From positions 43,266,850-43,330,849 of the forward strand of contig OY757934.1 of the NCBI GenBank assembly GCA_963585895.1: a DNA stretch of 64,000 nt. Reading direction: 5' to 3'. Position 1 is the first letter of the stretch. Each line of letters begins with the position of its first letter. The DNA comes from Sepioteuthis lessoniana. Its lineage: Eukaryota > Mollusca > Cephalopoda > Myopsida > Loliginidae. A model generated the notes under the pieces. The model was not told the origin of the DNA, ran no database searches, and worked only from the letters and a program-made list of their open reading frames with translations. This document shows, piece by piece, positions 53,277 to 63,793 of the stretch. A program made the translations under genes and the position numbers.

Positions 53277-53468
53277 TTTGGTTTCTTTGTTTAATGGGAT
53301 ATCAACCTTCGTGGGTAAGTTAATGTCAAAGCCACCCTGTAGAAGAACAGCAGTGATACAAATTAACCTAGAGCTGAGGGATAAGAGTGTTTATACCTTT
53401 CTCAAAATTATTAGTCCGAAAGATGAACGTAATAATGCGACTGAAGTTCGAACTCGTTTATTTGAGGT
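53277..53468 (-). mobile_element. SINE-C, head joined to a minisatellite
   Basis: Tail complement at left (AATGGGATATCAACCTTCGT), box B complement GAAGTTCGAACTC at 53442-53454. The remaining head is replaced by the minisatellite. Confidence 0.7.
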
Positions 53469-55760
53469 CACACTCCAGCCCCAAGTCTATACAAAAACTG
53501 AGGTCACACTCCAGACTGAAGTCTATACAAAAACTGAGGTCACACTCCAGCCCCAAGTCTATACAAAAACTGAGGTCACACATTCCAGCCCAAAGTCTAT
53601 ACAAAAACTGAGGTCACACATTCCAGCCCGAAGTCTATATAAAAACTGAGGTCACACATTTAAGCCCCAAGTCTATACAAAAACTGAGGTCACACTCCAG
53701 CCCGAAGTCTATACAAAAACTGAGGTCACACTCTAGCCCGAAGTCTATACAAAAACTGAGGTCACACATTTCAACCCCAAGTCTATACAAAAACTGAGGT
53801 CACACATTCCAGCCCGAAGTCTATACAAAAACTGAGGTCACACTCTAGCCCGAAGTCTATACAAAAACTGAGGTCACACTCTAGCCCGAAGTCTATACAA
53901 AAACTGAGGTCACACATTCCAGCCCGAAGTCTATACAAAAATTAAGGTCACACTCTAGCCCGAAGTCTATACAAAAACTGAGGTCACACATTCCAGCCCG
54001 AAGTCTATACAAAAACTGAGGTCACACTCTAGCCCGAAGTCTATACAAAAACTGAGGTCACACATTCCAGCCCAAAGTCTATACAAAAACTGAGGTCACA
54101 CATTTCAGCCTGAAGTCTATACAAAAACTGAGGTCACACTCCAGCCGGAAGTCTATACAAAAACTGAGGTCACATTCCAGCCCAAAGTCTATACAAAAAC
54201 TGAGGTCACACATTTCAGCCCCAAGTCTATACAAAAACTGAGGTCACACTCCAGCCCGAAGTCTATACAAAAACTGAGGTCACACTCTAGCCCGAAGTCT
54301 ATACAAAAACTGAGGTCACATTCCAGCCTGAAGTCTATACAAAAACTGAGGTCACACATTTCAGCCCCAAGTCTATACAAAAACTGAGGTCACATTCCAG
54401 CCTGAAGTCTATACAAAAACTGAGGTCACACTCTAGCCCGAATCTATACAAAAGCTGAGGTCACACATTCCAACCCGAAGTCTATACAAAAACTGAGGTC
54501 ACACTCTAGCCCAAAGTCTATACAAAAACTGAGGTCACACATTTCAGCCTCAAGTCTATACAAAAACTGAGGTCACATTCCAGCCCGAAGTCTATACAAA
54601 AACTGAGGTCACACATTTCAGCCCCAAGTCTATACAAAAACTGAGGTCACACATTTCAGCCCCAAGTCTATACAAAAACTGAGGTAACACTCCAGCCCGA
54701 AGTCTATACAAAAACTGAGGTCACATATTTCAGCCCCGAAGTCTATACAAAAACTGAGGTCACACATTCCAGCCCGAAGTCTATACAAAAATTAAGGTCA
54801 CACTCTAGCCCGAAGTCTATACAAAAACTGAGGTCACACATTCCAGCCCGAAGTCTATACAAAAACTGAGGTCACACTCTAGCCCGAAGTCTATACAAAA
54901 ACTGAGGTCACACATTTCAGCCCAAAGTCTATACAAAAACTGAGGTCACACATTTCAGCCCCGAAGTCTATACAAAAACTGAGGTCACACATTTCAGCCC
55001 CAAGTCTATACAAAAACTGAGGTCACACTCCAGCCCGAATCTATACAAAAACTGAGGTCACACATTCCAGCCCGAAGTCGATACAAGAACTGAGGTCACA
55101 CTCTAGCCCAAAGTCTATTCAAAAACTGAGGTCACACATTTCAGCCTCAACTCTATACAAAAACTGAGGTCACAAATTTCAGCCCGAAGTCTATACAAAA
55201 ACTGAGGTCACACTCCAGCCCGAAGTCTATACAAAAACTGAGGTCACACTCTAGCCCGAAGTCTATACAAAAACTGAGGTCACACATTTCAACCCCAAGT
55301 CTATACAAAAACTGAGGTCACACTCCAGCCCGAAGTCTATACAAAAACTGAGGTCACACATTCCAGCCCGAAGACTATACAAAAACTGAGGTCACACATT
55401 TCAGCCCGAAGACTATACAAAAACTGAGGTCCCACATTTCAGCCCCAAGTCTATACAAAAACTTAGGTCACATTCAAGCCCGAAGTCTATACAAAAACTG
55501 AGGTCACACATTTCAGCCCCAAGTCTATACAAAAACTGAGGTCACAACTCCAGTCCGAAGTCTATACAAAAACTGAGGTCACACATTCCAGCCCGAAGTC
55601 TATACAAAAACTGAGGTCACACATTTCAGCCCCAAGTCTATACAAAAACTGAGGTCACACATTTCAGCCCCAAGTCTATACAAAAACTGAGGTCACACTC
55701 CAGCCCGAAGTCTATACAAAAACTGAGGTCACACTCCAGCCCGAAGTCTATACAGAAGCT
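53465..55760. repeat. Minisatellite, about 36-bp unit, roughly 60 copies
   Basis: The unit is AAGTCTATACAAAAACTGAG followed by GTCACA and a variable stretch (CTCCAGCCCG, CTCTAGCCCG, CATTCCAGCCCG or CATTTCAGCCCC). The core is nearly invariant, while the 10-14 base variable part falls into a few classes whose order looks patchy. Units are 35-38 bp. Twelve-residue repeats such as KTEVTLQPQVYT in open frames at the left end come from 36-bp units and do not continue through the array. Confidence 0.96.
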
Positions 55761-57131
55761 GAAGTACCATCTTATGAATTAAAAAAATAGTTGATATTAA
55801 GTTTATAAATATAATAACTAACATTTTAAGTTTACTTTTTATGATTGAATTGAATAATAAATTAAAGAAATCAAATTCTGTTTTTATTGTCAGGATTCTT
55901 CAAAGTAGTGCTAAAATATTCTTAGTTGGAACCACTCACTCATTGGTATCTTACTGCTGATTGATTTACTCCGCCAGAGAATTTCTGTTTCTGATTTGCA
56001 GCAAGTTCCCCTGTTATTGAATACGAAATTTTATCGAACCCATAAGACTTAATCTTGAGATATTTACATTTTCAACACCACATCAGATCAATATACTAAT
56101 AAAATTACAAAACTGTGTAAATCGAGGGACGTCAAAATATAAAACAATATCCTTACAAATTAACCGACAGTTTTACATTAACTGAAATAAGAGCATACAA
56201 AAGTCTGCTAAAATATTAAACCTTAATTTTTCTTTATTTTTTGAACCAGTGTTGGTTGTCACTAATTCACTTTGTGGGTTTGTGGCAAACTAAGTGTGAT
56301 ATAATTTGGAGAGTGCTTAATACCGACGATAGAGCTATTATACAATAATAATAAATAAATATATATATTATATTATATTATATATTTGACTGCATTTTTT
56401 AATTTTCGATTTATTCATTTCCTTTCGTTATCTGCCTGAAGATTATTGTTTGTAATAACCTCATGAAACCAAAGGTCGCAGATAAACTTACATGGCATTA
56501 AATATATAAATATGATATATATTCATTTATCATTATTATATTATATTATATTATATTATATTATATATATATTGCTATATATATATTGCTATATATATAT
56601 ATATACATATTGCTATATTTGTTAATAAAGAGAGTACAATATCGGTTATAGAGTATACCTATCTAAGTTAGAATAGCTTAGACACAGAGTTATCGACGTT
56701 TGGTTGCTGTCAGCTTCTTGTCCATGTAATCATAATACGAAGTCTGATCTCTTTCTCTTTCTCTCTCTCTCTTAATATTTTATATATATATATACACACA
56801 TATAAAGATATATATACATACACACATATATGTATACTCACACACACACATATATATATACACGCATACACATACACACACTCATATATATATGTATAAA
56901 TATATATACATACATACACATATAGACACACACACACATATATATGTGCGTGTGTGTATGATTAACATTTACCGTTGTTTTAAATCAATGAAATACTATA
57001 TTCTATGCACATAAATGCAGAGCTACATCATGATATTTTCAACTGTAAAATAAAAGATAAGTGAAGGCAAAAACTGACGACTCTGAGTTTAACATGACTG
57101 GTCTTCAGATGAGCTTGTATCAACATGATAT
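55761..57131. other. Unassigned DNA with AT-type microsatellites
   Basis: (TATTA)n at 56347-56385 and 56536-56575, (TA)n and TTGCTATATATA repeats to 56610, and a (TA)/(CA) tract at 56775-56960. No gene recognised. Confidence 0.6.
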
Positions 57132-58244
57132 TGTCACGTGTTGTCCCACTGAGAAGATAGAAATAAGATTACTACTATTCCCCGTGCGCGAATTAACAGT
57201 AGCAAGCCGTCAAAGAATGACCGTTAAGAGAGATAATGCAGGTCAAAGTAAAGAATGTGGGTCAGAGTGGAGACCAACAGATGCTTGTACTCTGTGACCT
57301 CACTCGGGTCGCCTGACACGGGAAGGAAGAAGGTAGAAGCCAAATGATTGGCTGGGACCCTAAAACGGAAGTGGCACCTTCTTCCCGTCAGCAGAAAAAA
57401 GAAAAGAGAAAATGAGTTGTTGGACAGGGTTCGTGGCGGACGGAACTAAAGCCAAGTACTCCGGGTAAAAGAAGACGAAAAATATCTCGGACACGAAGGA
57501 GCCATGCCTTCAGGCCAGAACTAAAAATAAGATAAAGTCTGTAAGCCCGTAAAAGAAGAAATATTCCCCACAGGAATCCATCGAAATAAGATAAGTAAAC
57601 TTTGGGACTGTTTCTCCTATACCCAATTATGTATACTCTCTCTCTCTCTCTCTCAAGTTGAAGAAAGACTAAAAACGAAAGAAAAGAAAAGAAGAAAGAC
57701 ATTTGTGTTCATGCACTATTCATTTATGATATATTTGATACGTTGAAGGTGTATATCCATGTGTAGTAAAAAGGATTGATATATTTTAATGTTTCCACGT
57801 GCTCGAAGTTGTTATTTGTAGCTTCTGCTACGAATTTGTTATTTCATGTTTCTTTTCCAACTTTATGTCGCCTTATGTTATGCTTGCTTAAAATTGTCCT
57901 AATAATTCCTTTAAAATATCACACGGGAAACCGGAATTGCTGACTACTATAATTAATATTATTACGTCTAAACTTAGAGGCCCATATCTTCCATTGTTCT
58001 AGGGGGAGGAAGACTAGTGGCCTTGGTGGGTGTGTGTATAGTGTGAAATTTGGAACCCCTTGCCAGCGGCGGTCAGTCTAGCCATAAATTTATCCCCCAC
58101 ATAATATGCCAGTTCTTATGTGCCCGAGAAAAAAACTCTGAACGAGGACTTATTCTACAAGGGATCAAGTGCCAACCTGCCCCGTCTTCACACATGCGAA
58201 AATAAAGTCCAGTTTTGGGATAAAAGTAAATTTTTCGCGTCACA
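57132..58244 (-). mobile_element. LTR-like element, copy 2
   Basis: Read on the minus strand it starts TGTGACGCG and ends ACACGTGACA, with ATAT on both sides (57128-57131 and 58245-58248). It aligns with 26878-27960 over most of its length, at clearly lower identity than the segmental duplicates. No open frame above about 100 codons with a known domain. A solo LTR of about 1.1 kb is the simplest reading. Confidence 0.6.
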
Positions 58245-58248
58245 ATAT

Positions 58249-58261
58249 ATATATATAGAGG

Positions 58262-58297
<36 letters not shown>

Positions 58298-58325
58298 CAG
58301 AAAAACAGACAGACAGACAGACTAA
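58249..58325. repeat. (TA)n-(GA)n-(CAGA)n microsatellite
   Basis: Adjoins the right end of the LTR-like element. Confidence 0.9.
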
Positions 58326-58329
58326 TATT

Positions 58330-58445
58330 TCTGGGGAAGCTATGAAACCCTTCTTCCACAGCTAGAGATTGAATAGTGCTACTACTGTCCTTCTACAAGA
58401 ATAGCTTGGGAATTAAATAACTTGCAAAGACTGATATGTTAATGA
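58330..58445 (+). mobile_element. SINE-C 3' half
   Basis: GCTATGAAACCCTTCTTCCA, then AATTAAATAACTTGCAAAGA and CTGATATG. The head is missing. Confidence 0.5.
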
Positions 58446-59286
58446 ACAAAAAGCAACAACAAAAAACGAAACGATATATATATATATATATATATATTCT
58501 ATTACTCTATTATCTTGATTACCTAACGTTATTTATTCCATAACGTACTTATATCTGATCACACACGCACACACACACACACACACATATCAAGTCGTTC
58601 ATAAATAAATACATCCTTGAAATGTTTTTTATAAAAAGTCTGTTAGTCCCAAGACAATTTTAATGTTTCTCCGTTTTTTCTGATTACAGAGTTTTGATAC
58701 AGTAGAGTTGGGAAATTAATTATACCTAATAATATTCGTTTTGATTGTATAGGACTGGTCAACAAAAATTAACGTTTTTTTTGTTGATTTTAGTATGAAT
58801 ATTTTTGGATCATTTGGAGTCTCTGATTTAAAAGATAAAGCTGTTTTTGTCTATCATACCAAGTTTTTGTTCTCTGTGATAATGAATGAATTTTAATCAT
58901 ATTAATTTTCTAGTGAGAGATATCTGTTCAAAATTTAAAGAGTATGAATTTTAACTCAAAAATCTAAAAATGTTTCTTAATAACTATTACATATATTGAT
59001 TGTGCTTCATGGGCAATATGATTTAAAGATTTGGCCCAAAAGTTGAGAGTTGGTCTAATATGGGTTAGAGAACAAAATCAGCAGAATAATCTCAACTTAA
59101 AGAAAATATTCGAATTGTCTTGATTATTTTGGCTGTATTTTGCTGAAGTCAAAGGATGAACATTAGTGATTTCGTGAAGAGGACATATTTGGCTGACATC
59201 GAAATTAGGGGTGTGCCATAGAATTAGAATTTGATGGGATTGGCAAAAAACAGATGCCATTTTCGAAACCAACAATCAGAAATTAT
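58446..59286. other. Unassigned AT-rich DNA
   Basis: (TA)n at 58474-58497 and (CA)n at 58560-58588. No gene recognised. Confidence 0.4.
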
Positions 59287-59299
59287 CTGAAAACTATAA

Positions 59300-59869
59300 T
59301 CATATTTACCAACCCCTCCGCTCGGGTAGGATATGACACAAGGTAAATTCTTAAGCGGAGTTTAACAGGTTTGAATTCAGAGTTTTCCTTCTCCTAAACA
59401 AGTTGCCTCACCAAGGCTGAAGAACCCAGTCTGCCCTATTATTTACCCATAGCTGGAGGGAGAATAATTGGATTCATACCTTTCCCAAGGGTATTAGTGC
59501 TATGTGAAATGAAATCAGCCTCGTCCAGGGTTTGAACTCGTATCGCTGTGTCCATTTTCTTCGATGACAACCATTACACCACGGGCACCTTCCATAAAAA
59601 CTCAGTTAGAATATGATACAAGGTCAAATCTTAAGTGGAGTTTAACAGGTTTTGAATTGAGAGTTTTCCTTCTCCTAGTCAAGTTGCCTCACCAAGGCTG
59701 AAGAACCCGGTCTGCTCTACTGTTTACCCGTATCTGGAGGGAGAATAATTGGATTCATACCTTTCCCAAGGGTATTAGTGCTATGTGAAATGCAATCAGT
59801 CTCGTCAAGGATTTGAACTCGTGTTACCGTGTCCATTTCCTACGACGATAACCATTACACCACGGGCAC
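59300..59869 (-). mobile_element. Dimeric SINE-A
   Basis: A full copy (59302-59590) and a second copy lacking its first 30 or so bases (59605-59869) lie in tandem on the minus strand. Only one pair of target duplications, ctgaaaactataa (59287-59299 and 59870-59882), encloses both. The spacer is TTCCATAAAAACTCAGTTAG. Either a dimeric transcript inserted, or one SINE later entered exactly beside the other. Confidence 0.88.
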
Positions 59870-59882
59870 CTGAAAACTATAA

Positions 59883-60048
59883 AATAAACTATACTCACCA
59901 AAATATGTCGGTCAGTTTAATGTTCCATGAAAAATAATAAAATCATGGTATATTTAGTTTTGAAGAAAATCAAACTTGTATAAATTATGTTAGAGGTTTA
60001 TTTATCTATGTCCATAAATAAATAAACCTCAAACATTTAACATATGAC

Positions 60049-60082
<34 letters not shown>

Positions 60083-60380
60083 CATTTTATCGATAAGATC
60101 TGAAGAAGTCCTGTTAATTTTTTTTCGTGTTTTTAGATTTTATCAAAAACACATAACAGGATGGAAATAAATTTATAATCCTAATGTGACCAGTTTGTGT
60201 TTTTTCTTAATGAAATTATTGCTCTCTAATGCCTGTTAGATTGAGCTCTTTACCCAGAAAATTTAAATGTTCACTTTTGAATAGGTTTCTTGTCCTGATG
60301 GAATTACTCCCAACTCCGGTTCAACTGGACCAAATAATACTTATATATATATATATATATATATATAAATATATATATAC
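59883..60380. other. Unassigned; small palindrome and start of a dispersed repeat
   Basis: GAGGTTTATTTAT/ATAAATAAACCTC palindrome at about 59993-60030. A stretch at 60205-60340 recurs in direct orientation at 62866-63003 (TTCTTAATGAAATTATTGCT through CTGGACCAAATAATAC). AT repeats at 60051-60080 and 60344-60380. Confidence 0.6.
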
Positions 60381-60622
60381 CAGGCCTTTGTCCTTGTGGG
60401 TAGTGTGGGTAGTGTGTTTGCCAGTTGCCCGGGAGACCGGGGTTTGGTCGCAGGTCGAGTCATACAAAAGACTCAAAAATGGTACTAGATGTGGTCTTGC
60501 TTAACACTCAGATTTATAAGGTACGGATCAAGAATAAAGTGGAGTAATCCATGGAAAGGAGTAGCACCCTTCCCTACACCTAATGAAAAGGATTGCTCTC
60601 GACTTCGGTTGCCAATTTTACA
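60381..60622 (+). mobile_element. SINE-B
   Basis: Head GTGGGTAGTGTGTTTGCCAG, box B-like GGGGTTTGGTCGCAGG, then GTCATAC and a body ending TCGGTTGCCAATTTTA. Flanked by AT and CA microsatellites. Confidence 0.82.
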
Positions 60623-60631
60623 CACACACAA

Positions 60632-60663
<32 letters not shown>

Positions 60664-60690
60664 ACACACATATATATATATATATATATG
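60623..60690. repeat. (CA)n-(TA)n microsatellite
   Basis: Directly follows the SINE-B end. Confidence 0.95.
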
Positions 60691-61052
60691 AGGGTCATTC
60701 AATAGTTAAGGGGAATTTTTGAAAAAAGTGAAATTTTTTTTTTTTAGAATTTTGTCCATAAATGTAATTTCTGCATTTTTTGGAATTGGTTTATGGTTAA
60801 AATTATTCTATTCTCACATTATGATTTATTTTCTTTGTTAAGTTGACTATTGAATCGTTTATTTACAATAAATAAGAATGTATAAAGGAAAATAAATTTG
60901 GAAAATATGAATTTTCTCTGGTAGCTTTAGGGTTAAGATTGAACTTCTATAATTTGAAGTAAAAGGCAATATGCTCAAACTGAATACGATATTGCAGAAA
61001 ATGTGTTCCAATTGAATTCGGATGGTGAAAACTTCACATACCGGTTCATTGA
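60691..61052. other. Unassigned DNA
   Basis: Starts GAGGGTCATTCAATAGTTAA just after the AT repeat, reminiscent of a mariner-type end, but no partner end was found. Confidence 0.35.
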
Positions 61053-61303
61053 CCAAGTGGGTAGAGTGTTCGCCAATGGTCCGGGAGACCTGGTTTCAAT
61101 CCCAGGTCGTGTCATACCAAAGACCTTAAAAATGGTTCTTGATACCGCCTTGCTTAACACTCAGCAATATGAGGTACGTATCAAGAGTAAAGTGGAGAAA
61201 TCCAGGGAAAGGTGTAGCGCCCTACCTTATACTTCGGTGTAGTAGCTATTGAAAAGGGATCCTTCTGGTCGCCCTCGACTAAAGGGAGACAACTTTACTT
61301 ACT
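61053..61303 (+). mobile_element. SINE-B
   Basis: Head CAAGTGGGTAGAGTGTTCGCC, box B GGTTTCAATCCCAGG, GTCATACC and 3' end GACAACTTTACTTACTT. Well preserved. Confidence 0.9.
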
Positions 61304-61371
61304 TATGATAATTCCAACTGTAATATCTAATTATCAAAAACTTTGATATGTATAATAAATAATAAAAAGAA

Positions 61372-61575
61372 GCATGGAAGTGTAGTAGTTATTGTCATAA
61401 GAAGTTGACCAACCAAGTTAAAAACCTGGACGAGGCTTTTTGTGTTTCTCATCACGCTATATCCAGGGAAAAGGCATGAACCCTTCTCCCTACCACGACT
61501 ATAGATAAATAGTAGGGCAGATTTGGTACTTTAGTCTAGAAAAAGGAAAACTCTTAATTCAAAATCTGCGGAATG
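61372..61575 (+). mobile_element. Old SINE-A
   Basis: Head remnant GTGTAGTAGTTATTGTC, then CCAGGGAAAAGGCATGAACC, CTATAGATAAATAGTAGGGC and AGAAAAAGGAAAACTCTTAA. Diverged; no target duplication seen. Confidence 0.65.
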
Positions 61576-61645
61576 GTTGGAGAATTCATAGCACACTGGT
61601 TCATCATTCTTTTGTTATCGGCTCACCCAAAAAGTGTGGAAGGAC

Positions 61646-62165
61646 TTTCCATGGCGTAGTGGTTAACGTACTGGACAGTGACTTCGTAGTAAGCAAATTC
61701 GAACGTCAGTCACGATATTAGCATATTTACCAACCCCTCCGCTCGGGCAGGATATGACACAAGGTCAATTTTTAAGCGGAGTTTAACAAGTTTGAATTCA
61801 GAGTTTTCCCTCTCCTAGACTAGCTGCCTTACCAAGGCTGAAGAACCCAGTCTGCCCTACTATTTTCCCATAGCTGGAGGGAGAATAATTGGATTCATAC
61901 CTTTCCCAAGGGTATTAGTGCTATATAAAATGCCATCAGTCTCGTCCAGGATTTGAACTCGTGTCGCCGTGTCCATTTCCTACGACGATAACCATTACAC
62001 TACGGGCACCTCAGTCACGATATTACGATTACATTCGGACTAATACCTTAGGGAGGAAATTAACCCCATTTATATTCATCAGCTTTATAATTACTGCAAT
62101 TAAACAAGGATGGCTTTAGCATAAAATAACCTGCGAAGGTTATTTATCCAATAAACAAAGACACC
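61646..62165 (+). mobile_element. SINE-C interrupted by a SINE-A
   Basis: Head CATGGCGTAGTGGTTAACG and box B-like AAATTCGAACGTCAG at 61652-61710. The body resumes at 62026 (CGATTACATTCGGACTAATA) and ends with the shared tail AAAATAACCTGCGAAGG. Confidence 0.85.
61721..62010 (-). mobile_element. SINE-A nested in SINE-C
   Basis: Full-length copy with a perfect 15-bp target duplication tcagtcacgatatta (61706-61720 and 62011-62025). The older SINE-C gives the empty-site sequence, so order of insertion is certain. Confidence 0.96.
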
Positions 62166-62465
62166 ACCACAAACCACAATAAGTGTGACTTGATCTATAC
62201 AAGCCGTCAATATTTTAAAGGAAATAACCAATGTAAGTGGTTGACATCTTAAACTAAACTGTTTGACACTCATGTGACTCGAGAACTTATTCTAAAAATA
62301 TTTTTAAAAAAAGTGTATCTATAATAAACCTTTTGAAATACTTAGTTACTATCGTTGGTTTCTAAGCTGAGGCTGTTGCAAGTAGAAAATACATTGAAGT
62401 AAAAATGTTCGATTTTCAATTTGTACTTGTAATTGGCTGTGATAAAGACAAAATAGTGTAAGAAG

Positions 62466-62507
<42 letters not shown>

Positions 62508-62554
62508 AGAGAGAGCGTGTGTGTAGTTAGGCAACAGTCTTTCATTTGAGCATG
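62166..62554. other. Unassigned DNA with (TA)n-(TG)n tract
   Basis: Microsatellite at 62467-62508. No gene recognised. Confidence 0.4.
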
Positions 62555-62772
62555 TTTAATTAAATGATAAACACACATTTTTTTCTATATAATTTAATTA
62601 AGATCCTTTCAAGTTTTCCGAGAAGTGTCTTGGTTTCAAGTTGGAATTGATGGATGAAAGCGCTCGTTAAATTCATCCACCAATTCCAACCTGAAACCAA
62701 GACACTTATCAGAAAACTTTAAGTCAGATTTTAATTAAATTATATAGACAAAATGTGTCTTTATTATTTAAT

Positions 62773-62776
<4 letters not shown>
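62555..62776. mobile_element. Foldback element, about 100-bp arms
   Basis: The left arm 62555-62655 pairs with the right arm 62672-62776 over almost its full length (CGAGAAGTGTCTTGGTTTCA against TGAAACCAAGACACTTATC). The loop is about 15 bases (AAAGCGCTCGTTAAA). The outer ends, TTTAATTAAATGATAAACAC and its complement, are also paired. Looks like a hairpin MITE. No coding capacity. Confidence 0.85.

Positions 62777-62832
<56 letters not shown>
62777..62832. repeat. (TA)n microsatellite
   Basis: About 56 bp, directly beside the foldback element. Confidence 0.95.
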
Positions 62833-62835
<3 letters not shown>

Positions 62836-63001
62836 AGAAAAAACACAAACCGGTCACATTAGGATTTTTTCTTAATGAAATTATTGCTCTGTAATGTCTG
62901 TTACATTGAGCTCTTTACCAGGAAAATTTAAATGTTCACTTTTGAATAGTTTTCTTGTCCTGATGGAATTACTCCCAACTCCGGTTTAACTGGACCAAAT
63001 A

Positions 63002-63072
<71 letters not shown>
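62833..63072 (+). repeat. Second copy of a dispersed repeat, with (CA)n-(TA)n
   Basis: 62866-63003 repeats 60205-60340 directly, but the 32 bases before it (AAAAAACACAAACCGGTCAC...) are the complement of 60174-60205, so the left edge is inverted between copies. It ends in CA then TA microsatellites (63003-63072); the other copy ends in TA alone. Confidence 0.75.
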
Positions 63073-63097
63073 AAGAGAACAGACGTTTTTAAAAGGA

Positions 63098-63180
63098 TGT
63101 TAATTGGTTGTTTTAATGGCATTTTAACCCTTGTTGAGTTATTTTATGTGGAAGTCAGTTTTAACATGTATGCTCTCCAA
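63098..63180 (-). mobile_element. Shared RH-LINE/SINE 3' tail
   Basis: TTAATTGGTTGTTTTAATGG, CATTTTAACCCTTGTTGAG and TTATTTTATG are the complement of the common tail. Body not recognisable. Confidence 0.5.
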
Positions 63181-63494
63181 TTATATATTATACAAAAATA
63201 TTTCGTCAAAATCATTTTAAACAGGTAAACATGTAATATGTAATCGCAATATGAACTTTTTAAACAGCCCATTTATAAAGTTCGCAATCATTTTAAACAG
63301 TTAAGCATTTCATATTAAGTTGCAATATCAAAGTTTGAAGAGCCAATGCATTAATAAAGCTCAAAATACGTTATACCAAATATACAACACGTGGCAGAAA
63401 TATCTTTCATATTTCAAACTGTCTCCTGGGTGGTACAAATAAAATTAGAAAAGCGGCAATGGCACCTCCCTTGAGCTAATATTATAATTTTTTT
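63181..63494. other. Unassigned DNA
   Basis: A weak tandem pattern (CATTTTAAACAG with CGCAATAT, at about 63210-63330) is visible. No gene recognised. Confidence 0.4.
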
Positions 63495-63501
63495 CAGATA
63501 T

Positions 63502-63786
63502 CATATTTACCAACCCCTCCACTCGAGCAGGATATGACACAAGGTCAATTTTTAAGCGTAGTTTAACAGGATGGAATTCAGAGTTTTCCTTCTCCTAGAC
63601 TAGTTGCCTCACCAAGGCTGAAGAACCTAGTCTGCCCTACTATTTTCCCATAGCTGAAGGGAGAATTATTGGATTCTTACCTTTCCCAAGGGTATTAGTG
63701 CTATGTGAAATGCAATCAGTCTCGTCCAGGATTTGAACTCGTGTTACCGTGTCCATTTCCTACGACGATAACCATTACACCACGGG
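63502..63786 (-). mobile_element. SINE-A
   Basis: Nearly full length; the last bases of the head are lost at the target. Short duplication cagatat at 63495-63501 and 63787-63793. Confidence 0.9.
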
Positions 63787-63793
63787 CAGATAT

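Noticed and set aside
53278-53649. 123-codon frame with 12-residue repeats
   Set aside because: It comes from a 36-bp minisatellite and a SINE. Units of 35, 37 and 38 bp break the frame further in.
53465-55760. CRISPR-like regular array
   Set aside because: The variable parts are 10-14 bases in a few recurring classes, not unique spacers. The context is eukaryotic.
60691-60720. A mariner end (GAGGGTCATTCAATAG)
   Set aside because: No partner inverted repeat and no transposase code nearby.
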